A stretch of DNA of 64,000 nt from Prochlorococcus sp. AG-402-O21 (GCA_003216375.1 QCIZ01000002.1:62001-126000), one strand, 5' to 3'; counted from the stretch's first letter, positions 44,293 to 55,763 are shown. Translations and numbers: made by a program. The notes: generated by a model from the sequence alone, not told the origin.

Positions 44293-44690
44293 TTCCTTTT
44301 AAAAAGTTCAATTTCTATGAGATAAGGATCTTAAATTTTCAGCAAAACGTCAAAGATAAAGAAAAGCTTTACAAGAAAAATGAGACATGACTAGACTCAC
44401 TTGATGGCAGGACTTCTCGAGAAAGCTAATCAAAAGAAAAAGTTTCACCCCCCCAAGGTCACTAAGTGTAAATTACTATTAAAATTTCCAATAAATCCCA
44501 CAAGTTCATCGCTAAAGCTAGGGTTTTAGATTTTTTTAGTGGAAAACTCTTCACCAGCTGTGGAAATCACTTGGGGAAAAGAGCTGAAACTAAACATTAA
44601 ATAAATGTATAAACAACGAGTCCATTGCGACGCAGTCAAGAAAGAGACAATTGATTCTTCAATTTAAACCTATTTTTTTTATATTTGGCT
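44293..44690. other. 398-base gap with DnaA-box-like motifs
   Basis: No ORF or tRNA is supported. Features seen: a perfect 10-bp palindrome TTCTCGAGAA (44414-44423), a C7 run near 44450, and three GGAAAA-type motifs at 44538-44580 that resemble DnaA boxes. No recognised RNA family. The upstream part probably holds the promoter of the DUF2811 gene. Confidence 0.35.
44538..44580. promoter_or_regulatory. cluster of DnaA-box-like motifs
   Basis: AGTGGAAAA (44538), TGTGGAAAT (44559) and TTGGGGAAAA (44571) lie in the same orientation within 43 bases. The DnaA box, read on this strand, is TGTGGATAA or TGTGGAAAA in related genomes. The first two differ by one or two bases; the third is weak. No dnaA or dnaN nearby. 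Confidence 0.25.
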
Positions 44691-45737
44691 TTAATTTAAA
44701 GAGCTAAGCGTGACAGGTCCTAAAGGATGCTGAGCATGCGGATAAGGAAAATGTTCATGTGAGTGCTCGTGAGTTTTATTTCCTGAGAAACTTTCCTTCT
44801 TATTTTTGCATTTGCATTCCTCAACGCCACAATCGAGACAAATGTCTAGACAACCTTCAACATGATCATGATGACTGATCTGCTCATATCCAACCTCACT
44901 TTCAAAACCTAATAAATTAGAGCGATATTTACATAAGGAACAATTCATAAAATTCTCTCCTTTTAAAACCTCCTGAATTCTTTCCATAAAAGTATCTATA
45001 ACTAAATCTTGGTCTGATAAATAACTTGCATTTAAAAACTGCACATCAGGATTATCATTTGAAACTCTCAAAGAATGATCTCTAACACGACTTACCAAAA
45101 CTCCAGAGAAAAGAAAATAAGGTAAGAGAATTACTCTTTTAAAACCTAGTTTAAGAGCATGTCTCAAGCCAGGATCAACTAGAGGGAATGTTACTCCTGA
45201 AAAAACGGTTTCTCCCCAACCAAAACCAAATCCTTCGACAAGCATCCTTGTAATTTTACAAACATTTGAATTTGCATCCGGATCTGAAGATCCCCTCCCT
45301 GCTACGACAAGCAATGTTTCAGAAAGCGGAAAAGTAGGATTACTGTCAATTATTTCTTGGAGTCGTGCTCCTGCTGCTCCAATCATCAAGGAATTCAGGC
45401 CAAGCTCCCTACCATATTGGATGGGAAGTCCCTTTTCAGAAGAGTATTTATTTAAAACTGCAGGGATATCATTCTTAGTATGTCCCGCAGCAAATAACAT
45501 TGCTGGCAAAGCAATTACTCTCTCTGCTCCCATATTTCTAAGTTGATCTAAGGCCTCGCTGATTATTGGACGATTAAATTCCAGAAATCCAAATGCAACT
45601 GGAATATTAGGTATTCTAGATTTTATTTTATCTACTACATTAATGAACTCTTTTACTGCATTAGGATCTCTACTCCCATGACCGCATAAAACAATTCCAA
45701 TATTAGATGGATATTTAATTGAAGCCGAGGAAATCAA
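44691..45737 (-). CDS. cbiX: CbiX-type sirohydrochlorin chelatase with metal-binding tail
   Basis: 348 residues. Inserts cobalt (or iron) into sirohydrochlorin for B12 or siroheme. Two CbiX halves are visible: GIVLCGHGSRDPNAVKEFIN near 14-33 with PAMLFAAGHTKNDIPAVL near 78-95, and LVVAGRGSSDPDANSNVC near 144-161 with LLPYFLFSGVLVSRV near 203-217. The last 90 residues add CSLC, a Cys-rich CLDICLDCGVEECKC and a His-rich THEHSHEHFPYPHAQH, likely metal storage or delivery. Fits the B12 need of NrdJ. Confidence 0.87.
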   Translation of the reverse strand: MISSASIKYPSNIGIVLCGHGSRDPNAVKEFINVVDKIKSRIPNIPVAFGFLEFNRPIISEALDQLRNMGAERVIALPAMLFAAGHTKNDIPAVLNKYSSEKGLPIQYGRELGLNSLMIGAAGARLQEIIDSNPTFPLSETLLVVAGRGSSDPDANSNVCKITRMLVEGFGFGWGETVFSGVTFPLVDPGLRHALKLGFKRVILLPYFLFSGVLVSRVRDHSLRVSNDNPDVQFLNASYLSDQDLVIDTFMERIQEVLKGENFMNCSLCKYRSNLLGFESEVGYEQISHHDHVEGCLDICLDCGVEECKCKNKKESFSGNKTHEHSHEHFPYPHAQHPLGPVTLSSLN

Positions 45738-45824
45738 AATGTTTTCACCTAGTAATCTGCTTGATTGAATATAGTTTTATAAAATATCAAGTTAAGAAAC
45801 TCAGTATAGAAAAAGGAGCAGATT

Positions 45825-47090
45825 ATTAAAGATTTAATAACACTACAAAACCAAAATTCCAATGACAGTGATGTCCTTGGAGTTTTTGAAACTGTCAACC
45901 CGGAATTATTCAGATTTCTGAAATCATCGGAAGACACATCCCATCCTTTTTTAGTTTCTAGTGGAGGAACAACAAGCAGAGCGGCAGCAGATAAACATTG
46001 GATTTTAAATCTTAGGAAAAACTACCAAAATATATCTTTGGATCTAGATAAAAAGCACGTAGAAATTGAAGCTGGGGTAACGATGGGAGAATTATCAGGT
46101 TTTTTAAAAAAGCATAAAAGAAGTTTCCCAATTGGTTTATCCGGAAAGACAGGCATAGGATATATTTTGACCGGTGGAATAAGTCCACTTAGTCGAAACA
46201 GAGGCTTAGCAATTGATCAAATCATAGAAATTAAAGGTTTTTGGGGAAATGGTAAAGAATTTCACTTATTACGACCAACCACACAAAAAGAATCATATTT
46301 AGAATGGAAAGCCCTTTGCGGAGCCGCAATATTTCTGGGCATAATCACAAAAATAAAGCTAAAAACTCAGCCATTAAGACCACTATTAAGTTGGACAGCA
46401 AACCTTTCATTTCCTCAGCTTTCAGAATGTATTAATCAAGCCGAAAGTTGGCCTAATTCACTTAGCTTTCAATGGATTTATGGAGAAGATATTTTTGCTC
46501 ATGCAATTGGCGAACTTATAAATACTGATGATGAGAGCTCATTAATAAACTTATTAGAAAGATTGCCATACTCGCGAAATCGATCAATTAATAAAGTCCT
46601 CGATATGAATTCTCTACCAAATCTAAGCTTGGAAAATCATAAAAATAATAATTCAAACCATTCTGAAGTTCTTGGGTTACTAGGTCCTGCTTGGCAAAAG
46701 AATAATCCACAAGTATTAAAAATCATTCAAGATTTAATCAATAAAAGACCTAACAAAAGCTGTTATGTAGCTTCACAACAATTGGGAGGCATGACACATT
46801 TAACTGATCTAGATACTTCATTTATCCATCGTGAAGCGATTTGGAAACCTTGGATTAATGGGGCTTGGGAGGCCTACGATCAATCAAAAAGAAAATCAAC
46901 CCTCAAATGGATGGAAGAGGCTTGGAACAATCTAGAATTCATATGCCCTGGCGTTCACCTTGCGCAAATACACCCTCATTTGCCTTGGCATAAAAGAGAG
47001 TTATCAACAGCATTCAAAGATTGGCTTCCAACATTACAAGAAATAAAAGGCATTCATGATCCAAGAAATTTAATGCCACCTTTAAAATAG
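45825..47090 (+). CDS. FAD-linked oxidase (PCMH type), start probably ATT
   Basis: FAD/FMN-containing dehydrogenase. From the first normal start (TTG 46038) the protein has 350 residues, but the frame stays open upstream to a stop at 45807-45809 and reads as a proper FAD-binding start: FETVNPELFRFLKSS, then FLVSSGGTTSRAAADKHWIL. This is the usual beginning of the PCMH domain. No ATG, GTG or TTG lies there, but AAGGAG at 45813-45818 sits 6 bases before ATT at 45825, giving about 421 residues. Later blocks: VEIEAGVTMGELSGFLKKH, GLSGKTGIGYILTGGISPLS. Substrate unknown. The start could also reflect a sequence error. Confidence 0.75.
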   Translation: MKDLITLQNQNSNDSDVLGVFETVNPELFRFLKSSEDTSHPFLVSSGGTTSRAAADKHWILNLRKNYQNISLDLDKKHVEIEAGVTMGELSGFLKKHKRSFPIGLSGKTGIGYILTGGISPLSRNRGLAIDQIIEIKGFWGNGKEFHLLRPTTQKESYLEWKALCGAAIFLGIITKIKLKTQPLRPLLSWTANLSFPQLSECINQAESWPNSLSFQWIYGEDIFAHAIGELINTDDESSLINLLERLPYSRNRSINKVLDMNSLPNLSLENHKNNNSNHSEVLGLLGPAWQKNNPQVLKIIQDLINKRPNKSCYVASQQLGGMTHLTDLDTSFIHREAIWKPWINGAWEAYDQSKRKSTLKWMEEAWNNLEFICPGVHLAQIHPHLPWHKRELSTAFKDWLPTLQEIKGIHDPRNLMPPLK

Positions 47091-47139
47091 TTAAATATAT
47101 TTATCTAAGTGAATAAATGTACTAACAAATTCAATTAAG

Positions 47140-48033
47140 TTAAACACTTAGGCTTACACGTTGATAACAGAACCACAACCATTGTTGAAATAATAAGTTC
47201 CTATGTGATCGCCATGAAGTATTTGATTTAGTCAAATCAAAATTTTCTGGAGGAGGAACGTCACCTCTTTTTTTATCTCTATCCATCTCAGATTTCAATC
47301 GGTCAACATTATATTCGGGGTGTCCCAAATGCATTAATTGCCTTTGATCAGGAGTTTCAAAAATTGTATAGCCTACTTTTTCCCCATGGGCTAATAATCT
47401 TAGCTTGCCTTCCTTTTCTGCTTTTTCCATTTCAATGTCAGGTAAACCAGCATGTCTACTTTGAGGGCAGAAGAACTCATCATCTTGTGTTCCCATTAAA
47501 GAATGGCCAGGAACAAGACTTCTCATTGGGTATACACCAAAAAGCTTTTTATTAAAAACATTTTTCTCAACTCCAGCCATATATGCCATAGCGAAACCAG
47601 CCCAGCATAAGCCTAGGGTACTTGCACATTTTAATTTTGATTCCTCAATTAGACTTACTAATTCTTTCCAATAATTAACCTCTTCAAAGGGTAAATGCTC
47701 CACAGGTGCCCCAGTAATGATCAACCCATCTAGAGGCATTGGAGTCATTGCCTCCTCCCAGTAAACATACAAGTTTTTTAGATGTTCTAAATCCCATGTT
47801 TTATATGAATGGGATTTCAATCTTATCCAAATAGGTTCTATTTGGAGAGGCGACAGTCCCAACGGGTGCAATAAATTAAATTCATATTGTTTTCCTAAAG
47901 GCATAATATTTAATATCCCAATCCTAAGGGGTCTAATATCCTGTCTTTCTGCTAATTCAGGCTCAATCCATGAGATATGATTTTTTTCAATTGAGGATAT
48001 TTTATGATAACTACGAGGAAGTATTAAAGCCAT
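47140..48033 (-). CDS. metA: homoserine O-acyltransferase
   Basis: 297 residues. Activates homoserine (by acetyl or succinyl) for methionine synthesis. PLRIGILNIMPLGKQYEFNL near 35-54, EAMTPMPLDGLIITGAPVE near 93-111, catalytic cysteine in STLGLCWAGFAMAYMAG near 137-153 and histidine in MHLGHPEYNVDRL near 233-245. Class I glutamine-amidotransferase-like fold. Being next to metY, an O-acetylhomoserine user, acetyl transfer is more likely than succinyl. Confidence 0.93.
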   Translation of the reverse strand: MALILPRSYHKISSIEKNHISWIEPELAERQDIRPLRIGILNIMPLGKQYEFNLLHPLGLSPLQIEPIWIRLKSHSYKTWDLEHLKNLYVYWEEAMTPMPLDGLIITGAPVEHLPFEEVNYWKELVSLIEESKLKCASTLGLCWAGFAMAYMAGVEKNVFNKKLFGVYPMRSLVPGHSLMGTQDDEFFCPQSRHAGLPDIEMEKAEKEGKLRLLAHGEKVGYTIFETPDQRQLMHLGHPEYNVDRLKSEMDRDKKRGDVPPPENFDLTKSNTSWRSHRNLLFQQWLWFCYQRVSLSV

Positions 48034-48055
48034 AGCTATATACCAACTTGAGAAA

Positions 48056-50130
<2,075 letters not shown>

Positions 50131-50185
50131 AAGAAAAAATAAATATCAATTTTACTTTAGTGACAAGATGGAGCTTGTGAAAACC

Positions 50186-51349
50186 CTAAACAATTTTTTG
50201 TACATTTGAGACAAAAGTTGAGTTTGAAGAAATTCCAATTTCATGCAGTGAATTTGACAAAATAGGAATTTGAGTAACGAAATTAGAAAGTAATCGGTAT
50301 TGGACCTCTGCTCTATAAAGATTCTGCGATTGATAATTTATTTTGAAATACCTGTTTGATTGTAAAAAGTCAGTTAAGAATCTAATAGTTAATTCAACTA
50401 TTATCAAGTAAATAAATTCGGGAATTAGTCCAAAGCAGTAATCACCCTTTTGATTTGGTATTGAGAAATAGCCTTCTAGAAAATAAATACAGCAATTAAT
50501 ATCAAAATAGACATTTTCTATATCACTTGGATCCTCGCCTGCCATATTACAAATAGAGCGAATACAATCGGCTAAATCAGTAAGAAGATAACCAGAGGAG
50601 ACCGTATCCAAATCGATCAAAGAAACAACATCTTTACATTTTATATCAAAGAGAAAATTATTTAACTTAGGATCACCATGTATAACACTATGATCTATTG
50701 ATTTTTCACGTAAAGATCCTAATAAAGATCTAACATATATAATATGATTAGACAAACTAATAATTAATTTTTGAGTCCTTTTATTTAAGTTATCGTCTAA
50801 TTTTATAAAGTTATAATCTTTAATGCTTATATTAAATTGATCTATATAGTACATCGTATTATGAAAATTTTTAATACTATTACCTACTTTTGAAAGATCT
50901 AGATCGGAGCAAATCAAATGAAACTTAGCAAGACCAAGGCCTGCTTCATAAGCAATTGATTTATCTTTTAAAACATCGTAGCTAAAAGTATCCTCTATAT
51001 ACATCATCGCTCGCCAATAATCGGAATCAAAAGGGAACAAAAAAAGCTTATTAGATTCACACCTAATTAAACTTGGGACCTCGAATCTACGGCAATCAAA
51101 TTCTGTTAAGTTTTTTTTTATTTTATTTTTAATATGATCCGTTATTAACTTATGATTCATATTTAATATATCATAAGATTCAAATACATTACTGAGACAC
51201 TGCAAGATAAATTTAGACTTTTTGCCGTTACTTAAATATTCAATAATATAAGTTTTATTTATAATGCCAGAATCTATTAAATCTATCTTTAAGACATTAC
51301 TTTTATAAAAAAAATTTTGTGTAATATAATTAATTTTTTTAAAATCCAT
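50186..51349 (-). CDS. NahK-like sugar kinase (APH fold)
   Basis: 387 residues, aminoglycoside-phosphotransferase fold. The catalytic loop SVIHGDPKLNNFLFD lies near 227-241, with D232 as base and N235/N236 for metal, and the Mg-binding VSLIDLDTVSSGYLLTDLAD near 247-266. The N-terminal SGIINKTYIIEY and FILQCLSNVFESYDILNMN fit N-acetylhexosamine 1-kinase (NahK) proteins, which make sugar-1-phosphates. Substrate here not known. It is 9 bases after the GpsA-like gene on the same strand. Confidence 0.75.
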   Translation of the reverse strand: MDFKKINYITQNFFYKSNVLKIDLIDSGIINKTYIIEYLSNGKKSKFILQCLSNVFESYDILNMNHKLITDHIKNKIKKNLTEFDCRRFEVPSLIRCESNKLFLFPFDSDYWRAMMYIEDTFSYDVLKDKSIAYEAGLGLAKFHLICSDLDLSKVGNSIKNFHNTMYYIDQFNISIKDYNFIKLDDNLNKRTQKLIISLSNHIIYVRSLLGSLREKSIDHSVIHGDPKLNNFLFDIKCKDVVSLIDLDTVSSGYLLTDLADCIRSICNMAGEDPSDIENVYFDINCCIYFLEGYFSIPNQKGDYCFGLIPEFIYLIIVELTIRFLTDFLQSNRYFKINYQSQNLYRAEVQYRLLSNFVTQIPILSNSLHEIGISSNSTFVSNVQKIV

Positions 51350-51358
51350 AAAATAAAT

Positions 51359-52900
51359 CTACAAATCAGACTTTATTAAATAAGTTTCTATATAATCAAT
51401 AACCTTATTATAAATTGGCATATCTTCTGATTCTATTTGATTACGAAAGTCAATATCACTTAATTCGATAAAAGATCTATCATTACCAGTTAAAGACTTG
51501 GTAACAAAATCAATTGAAGACTTTAAATGAAAATTATTTAAAGAATCAGATATTTTCTTACTCTGGCATGACTTAATAGACTCTTGACAGTAATTAGCTA
51601 GTTCACGAGTACTTGTCATAACTTTATAAACATTTTTCTTCATTCTCTCAGGACCCATTATACACATATATAAAAGATTTATCATTGAGGAGTTATTCAA
51701 AGGAATTGAATATTTCTTCAAGATATGTGGCCAATAATTTAAAGAATTTATTCCTTCTAAAGCTCCACGCTTAAGCCCAGATTTTGCGCACCATTCTATA
51801 AACTCGTCTACACCTTCTGGACACCTAGTATACTCAATCATCTTCTCAGCAAGGACTTGACCAGCTTGAAAATTCCTGGTTGGCTTACCACTTACAGGCA
51901 ACATCATGCTCCCTCTTACGTCGGCAACCATGGCGGTCAACTGACAAAAAGTATGATCTCTAACCTGCACAAAATCTCCATCCTTCAGGAAAGAAGCCTC
52001 TATACGTTGAACACCATATCCTAATTCAGTGATAGGAAAGGGTTGTTTTGTATATAAGCTCTCTCTATCTGCTCGACTCATAGAAACATAAGCAGCTTGA
52101 TCTAGGCATTGATCTAATAAAAGAGTTAATAAAGTTGGTAGTAATCCAGGATTATTCTTATGAAAAGTATGAGCAAAACCTGCCAAAATTGAAGAAATAT
52201 TTTTAGCAGCTTTTATGTATTGACCTTCAACGTTATGTATACCTGCAGAAACTTGAATATTAGGTGAAATTTTATTTAATAATTTGGCACCTAATATTGC
52301 ATTCATAGCATCTGGATGACAAAAATTAGCAGTAAAGCTATCCAATGGGTTACGAAGTGCTCCGTGTCGATGAAACCCTGAAAAAAAAGCTAGATTATTT
52401 AATTTTTCACACAACACGAAAGATTCATTCAGATTAAAGTCATGGCAAAATGATCCAACCAGGCATGCAATTAAAACATTATCTCGTTTAAGTTTTTTCC
52501 TGAGCTTAAATGCTAAATCAACATCGCTTATTATATGTTTACTATTTGAACTCAAAAGAACTAATTCACAGTTAATTATTAAGTCTTCAAGAGTATTATA
52601 TCTTCCTGATTTATCAGAGTTTGCAATTGCCATAGATTCAATTTTATTTTTTATAGCATTATCCATTTCAGACAGATCAATAGCAGAAAAAGCTCCGAAA
52701 AGTTCTCTACCGTCTCTAGGTGCTAAAAGAATGTTTAAGCCTTCATTTTGCAATGCACAGTTATAGGCAAGAGAAGCAGGATACAAGCCGACACTATAAA
52801 ATCCTACTTTTCCATTCAAAACCTCTCTAATTCTTTTAGCTAAAGGCTCACTTGAATAAGGCTCAGTAAAGAAGCTATTACTTAAATTCTTTTCAAACAC
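51359..52900 (-). CDS. GpsA/6PGDH-superfamily-like protein, unknown role
   Basis: 513 residues. It starts with a Rossmann-like strand GKVGFYSVGLYPASLAYNCA near 29-48, where GxGxxG is altered. The middle has SAGIHNVEGQYIKAAKNISS near 220-239, with the AxKN pattern that in glycerol-3-phosphate dehydrogenase carries the catalytic lysine. A long helical C-terminal part follows. NAD use is doubtful because the glycine loop is weak. Neighbours (kinase, divergent GG-phosphate phosphatase) suggest work on glycerol-phosphate or sugar-phosphate. Family call is tentative. Confidence 0.55.
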   Translation of the reverse strand: MFEKNLSNSFFTEPYSSEPLAKRIREVLNGKVGFYSVGLYPASLAYNCALQNEGLNILLAPRDGRELFGAFSAIDLSEMDNAIKNKIESMAIANSDKSGRYNTLEDLIINCELVLLSSNSKHIISDVDLAFKLRKKLKRDNVLIACLVGSFCHDFNLNESFVLCEKLNNLAFFSGFHRHGALRNPLDSFTANFCHPDAMNAILGAKLLNKISPNIQVSAGIHNVEGQYIKAAKNISSILAGFAHTFHKNNPGLLPTLLTLLLDQCLDQAAYVSMSRADRESLYTKQPFPITELGYGVQRIEASFLKDGDFVQVRDHTFCQLTAMVADVRGSMMLPVSGKPTRNFQAGQVLAEKMIEYTRCPEGVDEFIEWCAKSGLKRGALEGINSLNYWPHILKKYSIPLNNSSMINLLYMCIMGPERMKKNVYKVMTSTRELANYCQESIKSCQSKKISDSLNNFHLKSSIDFVTKSLTGNDRSFIELSDIDFRNQIESEDMPIYNKVIDYIETYLIKSDL

Positions 52901-53069
52901 AGTTTATTTTCATTCAATTGCATTATATACAATAATAAGAAACTTTTAAAAAGGTTTTTTATTATAATGAATATTTATCTATATACTCATTTAAGAATAA
53001 GAACTATCAAGAAATTATATATTGAATTGTACTAGAGTAAACTAATATTTAAAGGCTTCTTTTATTAAA

Positions 53070-54263
53070 ATGTTCAAAACGAAAGAAGAAGTTATTAGCA
53101 CTATTGTAAAGGAAAAAAATATTCTAATAGTTCAGGATCTTGACGGAGTATGTATTCCACTAGTTCAAGACCCACTCAAAAGAGAGATCAACAAAGAATA
53201 CGTGAAGGACGTTGCAAGATTAAGAGAGAAGTTTGCAGTTCTAACCTGCGGTGAGCATGAAGGCAGAAGAGGCGTAAATCGTTTAGTTGAAAAGGCACTT
53301 AATTCAAAAACAACAGCAAAAGAAAATGGATTTTACTTGCCTGGCCTCGCTGCATGTGGAGTTGAATTTCAAGATCGATATAGTAATTTATGCTATCCAG
53401 GCCTCCAGGAAAATGAGATTAACTTTCTAGCAAAAGTTCCAAAGTTAATGCGCTCAATGTTAACTAATGAATTAAAAGAATTCCTACCAAGCATATCAAA
53501 TGACTTAAGAAATAAATTTATCAATGTAGCCGTTTGCGATACTCGCTTTACTCCAACTTTAAACTTTAATGAAATTCTTACCTACGTGAAAAATGATTAT
53601 ATAAAAATAAAAGATTTACAATTAATTATGGCGAAAATAATGAACAATTTAATAGAAGAATCTAAAAATTGTGGATTAGATAACTCTTTTTATCTTCATT
53701 TGATGCCAAATCTAGGATTAAAAAACGGTAGAGAAATAATGAAATATGCAACTCAAAATGAATTCGGGACAACAGATATTCAGTTTATTATCAAGGGTGC
53801 AATAAAAGAAGCAGGTCTTTTATTTCTATTAAATAAATACATATCAAACAAAACTGGCGTTTATCCTTTCGGTGAAAACTTCAATGTCAGAAATGCCCCA
53901 AAGACACTTAATAAATTAATAGACCTATGCAAGCGTAAAATTCCTAGCGATCAAATGCCATTGTTAATAGGTGTTGGTGATACAGTAACCTCGATTAAAG
54001 ATAATAAGGATAATTCATGGCTGAGAGGGGGTAGTGATAGAGGTTTCTTAACATTGATACAAAGGTTGGGAGAATCATTCAAGAAAGAGAATCAAGTTAT
54101 ATTTGTTAACAGCTCCAACGATCAGGTATTAAGGCCAAGAGTTAATGGCATTGATATGAAAGGTATTAGTGATCCTAATGATGATTTAAAATTCGATATG
54201 GTTATTAATGATGGTCCAAAAGAATATATAGATTGGTTTAAGCAATTAGCTAGTAACTTTTGA
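53070..54263 (+). CDS. stpA: glucosylglycerol-3-phosphate phosphatase (StpA/GgpP-like)
   Basis: 397 residues. Removes phosphate from glucosylglycerol-phosphate to give the osmolyte glucosylglycerol. ILIVQDLDGVCIPLVQDPLK near 18-37 holds the HAD-type Asp pair (D23, D25), and LIGVGDTVTSIKDNKDNSWL near 305-324 gives the late acidic motif. The synthase GgpS is not in the window. Divergent from the GpsA-like gene across 169 bases, followed on the same strand by the radical SAM gene. Confidence 0.82.
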   Translation: MFKTKEEVISTIVKEKNILIVQDLDGVCIPLVQDPLKREINKEYVKDVARLREKFAVLTCGEHEGRRGVNRLVEKALNSKTTAKENGFYLPGLAACGVEFQDRYSNLCYPGLQENEINFLAKVPKLMRSMLTNELKEFLPSISNDLRNKFINVAVCDTRFTPTLNFNEILTYVKNDYIKIKDLQLIMAKIMNNLIEESKNCGLDNSFYLHLMPNLGLKNGREIMKYATQNEFGTTDIQFIIKGAIKEAGLLFLLNKYISNKTGVYPFGENFNVRNAPKTLNKLIDLCKRKIPSDQMPLLIGVGDTVTSIKDNKDNSWLRGGSDRGFLTLIQRLGESFKKENQVIFVNSSNDQVLRPRVNGIDMKGISDPNDDLKFDMVINDGPKEYIDWFKQLASNF

Positions 54264-54339
54264 CTTATTAATAAAATATTTGCACCTAAAAAATATTTTA
54301 ACTATAATGCCAAAACATGTTAGCTATATGTAGATCTCT

Positions 54340-55284
54340 ATGGAAATAACAAAAACAAAGTTCCCAGAAATAAAAAGAGACTATCTTGACACTTTGCAAA
54401 TAAATATAGGTTATAAATGTAATCAATCCTGTAGTCATTGTCACGTTAATTCTAGTCCAAGCAGAACAGAAATGATGAGCGATGATATTATAAAACTTAT
54501 ACCTAAAGTTATAAAGACTAATAATATTAGGCTATTAGATATTACCGGAGGTGCCCCCGAGCTTCATCCTAAATTCAAACAATTAGTAAAAGAAGTGCGT
54601 AGTCTCAATGTTGAAGTTATGGATAGATGTAATTTAACAATACTTACAGAACCAGGTTATGAAAATTTAGCAGGTTTTTTAGCCTCAAACAAAGTACAAA
54701 TAACAGCCTCCCTTCCTTGTTATCTCGAAGGGAATGTAGACAAACAGAGAGGTAAAGGTGTTTTCGAAAACAGCATATTAGCTCTTAAAAAGCTTAACTC
54801 GTTTGGCTATGGAAGAGAAGATAAAGATCTAATTTTGAATCTTGTTTATAATCCCAGTGGTCCACAACTTCCACCATCCCAAAAAGAATTAGAGGATACT
54901 TATAGACTAGAACTAAAAGAAAGGTTTGGTATTTTTTTCTCCAATTTATTTGTGTTAGCTAATATGCCAATTAATAGATATGAAAACTATTTAAAGATAA
55001 TTGGGAAACTAAAAGAGTATAATAAATTACTTAAAGATAATCATAATCCTGGAAACATTAACTCAGTAATGTGTAGAAACACTCTGAGTGTTGACTGGAA
55101 AGGTTATCTGTATGATTGTGATTTCAACCAACAACTTGGAATGAGAATAAATGGTGACATTAAACATTTGGACGATCTATTAATTCCATTTGTCTCTTTA
55201 AAGGATAATCCTATTTCAACAGGAGATCATTGTTTTGGCTGTACTGCTGGAGCTGGTTCTAGTTGTGGTGGAGAATTAGCTTAA
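54340..55284 (+). CDS. arsS: ArsS-type radical SAM protein
   Basis: 314 residues. The radical SAM cluster motif CNQSCSHC (C27, C31, C34) lies in INIGYKCNQSCSHCHVNSS. The C-terminal Cys-rich domain has VMCRNTLSVDWKGYLYDCD near 247-265 and HCFGCTAGAGSSCGGELA at the end. It matches the ArsS family thought to add the deoxyadenosyl group in arsenosugar synthesis; family membership does not prove that role. Cytosolic. Convergent with the Fur-family gene. No arsenic genes are next to it. Confidence 0.85.
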   Translation: MEITKTKFPEIKRDYLDTLQINIGYKCNQSCSHCHVNSSPSRTEMMSDDIIKLIPKVIKTNNIRLLDITGGAPELHPKFKQLVKEVRSLNVEVMDRCNLTILTEPGYENLAGFLASNKVQITASLPCYLEGNVDKQRGKGVFENSILALKKLNSFGYGREDKDLILNLVYNPSGPQLPPSQKELEDTYRLELKERFGIFFSNLFVLANMPINRYENYLKIIGKLKEYNKLLKDNHNPGNINSVMCRNTLSVDWKGYLYDCDFNQQLGMRINGDIKHLDDLLIPFVSLKDNPISTGDHCFGCTAGAGSSCGGELA

Positions 55285-55293
55285 AGCCAGTCT

Positions 55294-55752
55294 TTATTTA
55301 TTAAGACACATCGGACATAATGCTCTTACGTTTAAAGATGATTCCAATAATTTAAATCCTAAATTTTCAGCTGCTGCTTTACCTGCATTAATTACTGCCT
55401 TATTTTCAAACTCTTCAGTTCTACCACAGCGAATACAAATCAAATGATGATGATCTGGATGATCATGACTAAGCAATTCAAACCTATTACCCCCCTCACT
55501 TAAATCAAGCTCATTAAGGAAGGTCATCTTGACCAAGAGTCTTAAAGTTCTGTAAATAGTCGCAAGAGAGACCTTCTCTCCAGAAATTGTCAATTTGGAA
55601 TGCACCTCTTCCGCACTGAGATGAATTCCAGATCCAATCTCTTCAAATAAAGAAAGAACCTTTTTCCTTTGAGGGGTCATTCTTTTACCATCTGAACGAA
55701 GTCCCGATTCAAAAGGAGAAGGATGGGTACGATAGGAAGAGGGCGAAACCAA
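55294..55752 (-). CDS. fur: Fur-family metalloregulator
   Basis: 152 residues. Winged helix with MTPQRKKVLSLFEEIGSGIH near 25-44 and KVSLATIYRTLRLLVKM near 59-75. Metal sites appear in HPDHHHLICIRCGRTEEFE near 96-114, and the pair CIRC/CPMC near 105-108 and 146-149 binds structural zinc. Sub-type (Fur, Zur or PerR) cannot be fixed by eye. An inverted repeat lies 11 bases before its start and may be autoregulatory. Divergent from the isochorismatase-like gene. Confidence 0.88.
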   Translation of the reverse strand: MVSPSSYRTHPSPFESGLRSDGKRMTPQRKKVLSLFEEIGSGIHLSAEEVHSKLTISGEKVSLATIYRTLRLLVKMTFLNELDLSEGGNRFELLSHDHPDHHHLICIRCGRTEEFENKAVINAGKAAAENLGFKLLESSLNVRALCPMCLNK

Positions 55753-55763
55753 TATCAGTCTTG

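Noticed and set aside
45749-45937. Minus-strand ORF of 62 codons
   Set aside because: Antisense to the N-terminal extension of the FAD-linked oxidase, which has a recognisable domain start.
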